Below, piece by piece: positions 61,569-64,000 of a DNA stretch of 64,000 nt. Position 1 is the first letter of the stretch; each line of letters opens with the position of its first letter. The translations under genes and the position numbers were made by a program. Origin of the DNA: Arabidopsis thaliana (taxonomy: Eukaryota; Streptophyta; Magnoliopsida; Brassicales; Brassicaceae); contig NC_003075.7 of NCBI RefSeq assembly GCF_000001735.4, forward strand, positions 373,001 to 437,000, given 5' to 3'. The notes below the pieces were generated by a model. The model did no database searches. It saw only the letters and a program-made list of their open reading frames with translations, and was not told the origin of the DNA.

Positions 61569-64000
61569 TTAAGGGTTTCGGAGACTGAAATCAGGCTCGG
61601 AGGGTTTAGGAGGTAGCAAAGGTAGGTTGTTTGTACGCAGATTGCGAAGCGCGTTTGAAGCAAACCGCGACGCGTATAACGTTGCAACCAGGCTAGACGA
61701 AGACGCCGCATTGCGTTCGCGTTTTGTGATCGCGTTTCGGAATCGATCTTCTTCTTCGGTTAATGATCTAGCTAGTTTCCTCCGGCAATGTCTCCGCCAC
61801 GCCGCTTGTATGAAAGACGCACCCCAAGTTCTCCATTGAACCGAATAAAACCTGACAGTTAAACCGAATTAAACCAAACAGAACCGGAGATTGGAGAAGC
61901 AGAGAGATCAGTCAAAAGAGACCAAACAAACCTGAAAGTATGTTGAAGCTGTTTGCTATGTAGTCGTCTGAACTGTGAAGCAACAAGCTTGAGATCATCT
62001 GCTGCAAGAGCAAAGGCTTCTACTTCGGTTAAAGCTTGAACTGTTCTAGTCGATATCGGAAAATGAGACGAAGATTGAGGATCTAATGCCCATGTGAGAA
62101 GATCTTCGCCGCAAAAGTCACTAGGTTTTAGGTATACGGCGTTAAAGAAGCCGGTCCGGCCACCGTTTGTGGTGGCGCTCATCAGTTTTCCTCTCATGAC
62201 AAACAACATCTCTTCCACTGGATCTCCTTCTCGAATTGCATAGCTGTTCTCGGTGTAGAGCACTGGTTTTAGCTTGTCACACACGGCATCTAGCAATTGC
62301 TCATCCATTATCTCGAACAGAGGTACCTATATATATTTGATTCGATCAATGATTATTTGAATGAAATGTCAAATTTGAGGATCAAAGAGATAAGGTGGAA
62401 CTAGAAGCACTTACTTTCTTGAGAAGATCGAGGCAGAAATGGCGTTTGATGTCTCTCCTGAGGTCTTTAGGGAGATTACGCAGAAGGTTTTCTTCTTCTA
62501 CTCCTCTAGTTTCCTGCCATTTGTACTGCTCATACCTTCTGATACGTTTCCTCAAGTCATCGGGTAACATTCGATGAGACATCCATTGCTCTGCATCTCT
62601 TTTTCTCACTCTCATCTCCTCTTCCCTCACTGTAGTTGATTCCAAGTATTTCTGTTATGGAAAGTGGAAACATCAGTAGTGTTTTATCTTCCTTGGGGAT
62701 CAAGTAAGTGATGGAAAAAAGGCAGTGAAATGAATATATACCTGCATATTGCCGATAAGTAGTGCGAATAAGACTAGTCCAGATATACAAATTGATACAG
62801 CAAATATGATTTCCCCAACGAATTTGCTTGTATTGAGATTTTGTCCCAATGCACTGCAGCGAGTGAGAAACAGCAAGTGATCAGATTAGTGTTTCATGCT
62901 CAACATATCTTAGCCAGCCATCAAGTGTGTCACATGAATCCTAAATTACTAATAACTAGATAGAGAGAGTGTTACAAACCTTAAATTACGCAAACCCCAC
63001 CAGAAGCAGTAGAAGAACTTCTTCCAGAAATCATCTGATTCAACAATCCCACTCTTTAAAGCATCAGTAAAGATACCAAAGTTGAAGACAGTTGAATTTG
63101 TTATATCATCAGGGTTGATAAACGGGCACGAGGTAGTCAGGAAATCGTTTCTAACACTACTGTTTCCATCGCAGTAGAGAAATCTAAAGTTACACACTTC
63201 TGGTATCTTCTCACAAGCTTCACGCCAGCATCTGTCTTCTCGTTCTACTGATATTAAGTACCATAAGGCTCCAAACACATGACTGGCTAACATATAGAGA
63301 GATAGGTTCCAAGCAGCTCCAGCCCAAGCGGTTTCAGTAACTATGCCAGATGTTCTTGTAACTTCAGTGTAAAGTGGATAGATACGAAGAATCCTTGGAA
63401 TGTATTGAGTAAATATGACAGTTATCAAATAGTCCTTAGTGATCAAAGAGACCGGCTTGTTGACATTGGGGATGACAGCTAAGACTACAAGCTGCAGCAG
63501 ATACAACAGAATATTAAAGAACCATCAAGAAGGAACTATAAAACCATTAGGAACTAAAGGTTACCTGTGGGAGTGGAAGGATAGAAAGAAGATCGATGAT
63601 GAAGTAGGAGGAGAGGTACTTGATGGCTATAGCTTTAGGATCATCAACCAACTCGCCTCTTCCGAAAACACGAGAAGAAGGAGAGATATAAGCAGTTCTA
63701 AACTGAAACACAATGTGAATGATGTAGAAAGCATCTATAAACGTGCGAAGCACACTAGCTGCTATCTCCAAGTTACGATGCAAATTAAGACAGTGTCTTT
63801 CTCCATCAACAATAGGAATATAGAAAAACAATGGATCAATAGCCAAAGCAATCACTGAAGCAAAAAGAAAGATTTTGTTCCAGTTCTGTAAAAAAGATCC
63901 TTGTGGGTTTATAATATTCTTCTGTGTAGTGGTACTAGAATTAGAATCTCTCTTCTTATTATGTGAACCAAAACTTAAAGGTTTCTTAAGTCCTCTACGA
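61569..64000 (-). CDS. CNGC13: Cyclic nucleotide-gated channel, 5' end beyond window
   Basis: Exons seen: 61569-61851, 61932-62326, 62415-62651, 62742-62853, 62980-63491 and 63565 to the window edge, all in phase. The first exon(s) lie outside. The visible part starts in the cytosolic N-terminus (GLKKPLSFGSHNKK) and contains S1 (IFLFASVIALAIDPLFFYIP), S2-S3 (FIDAFYIIHIVFQF, YFIIDLLSILPLPQ), S4-S5 and the pore helix segment. The C-linker and cyclic-nucleotide-binding domain follow (VMRGKLMSATTNGG, FCGEDLLTWALDP). The last exon encodes the calmodulin IQ-type site (WRTWGASFIQAAWRRHCRRK). Plant CNGCs are plasma-membrane Ca2+-permeable cation channels controlled by cAMP/cGMP and calmodulin. No break is seen. 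The symbol is from the remembered locus (At4g01010). Confidence 0.93.

Overview
The window is plant nuclear DNA. It is AT-rich between genes, has spliced genes with canonical GT..AG introns, and encodes plant-specific families (Dof, ALMT, CRK, COP1-interacting proteins, JmjC/RING demethylase, CNGC). The gene order matches what I remember of the top of Arabidopsis thaliana chromosome 4, about At4g00890 to At4g01010. Locus names and symbols are from memory. Exon coordinates were read from the sequence and checked for phase.

Left part (1-20 kb): a proline-rich protein gene (minus strand), a TE-rich stretch with an Emigrant-type MITE pair, relics of a BSK kinase and of an unrecognised spliced gene, and a Harbinger-type MITE. 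Then come a DUF295 F-box gene, a small plastid F1-delta-like gene, the Ca2+-ATPase ECA2 (5 coding exons), an LRAT/NC-domain gene and the anion channel ALMT10.

Middle part (20-34 kb): two tandem COP1-interacting-protein genes (the second is CIP4.1, with amplified phase-1 exons) with a CBS-domain transporter pseudogene between them. A sucrose-synthase (SUS5-like) relic follows; the pair mirrors the CIP4/SUS5 neighbourhood on chromosome 5. Next are the Dof factor DOF4.1 and MEE47.

Right part (34-64 kb): a poor 5-kb region, then an apparent chimeric receptor kinase joining a WAK-like ectodomain to a CRK transmembrane/kinase part, with an organelle-like insert in its first intron. It is followed by CRK41, a U3 snoRNA gene with a Pol III-type promoter, a gene fusing PC4 coactivator, gag-like and zinc-knuckle domains, and tRNA-Gln(CUG). 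Last are a split copy of the JMJ27 last exon, JMJ27 itself, an SDE2-type ubiquitin-fold gene, and the 3' part of CNGC13, which runs off the window.

The genes form no operon and are mostly independent. The clear local relationships are tandem duplication (CIP pair, receptor kinases), fractionated segmental duplication (CIP4.1/SUS relic) and short-range copying (JMJ27 exon).
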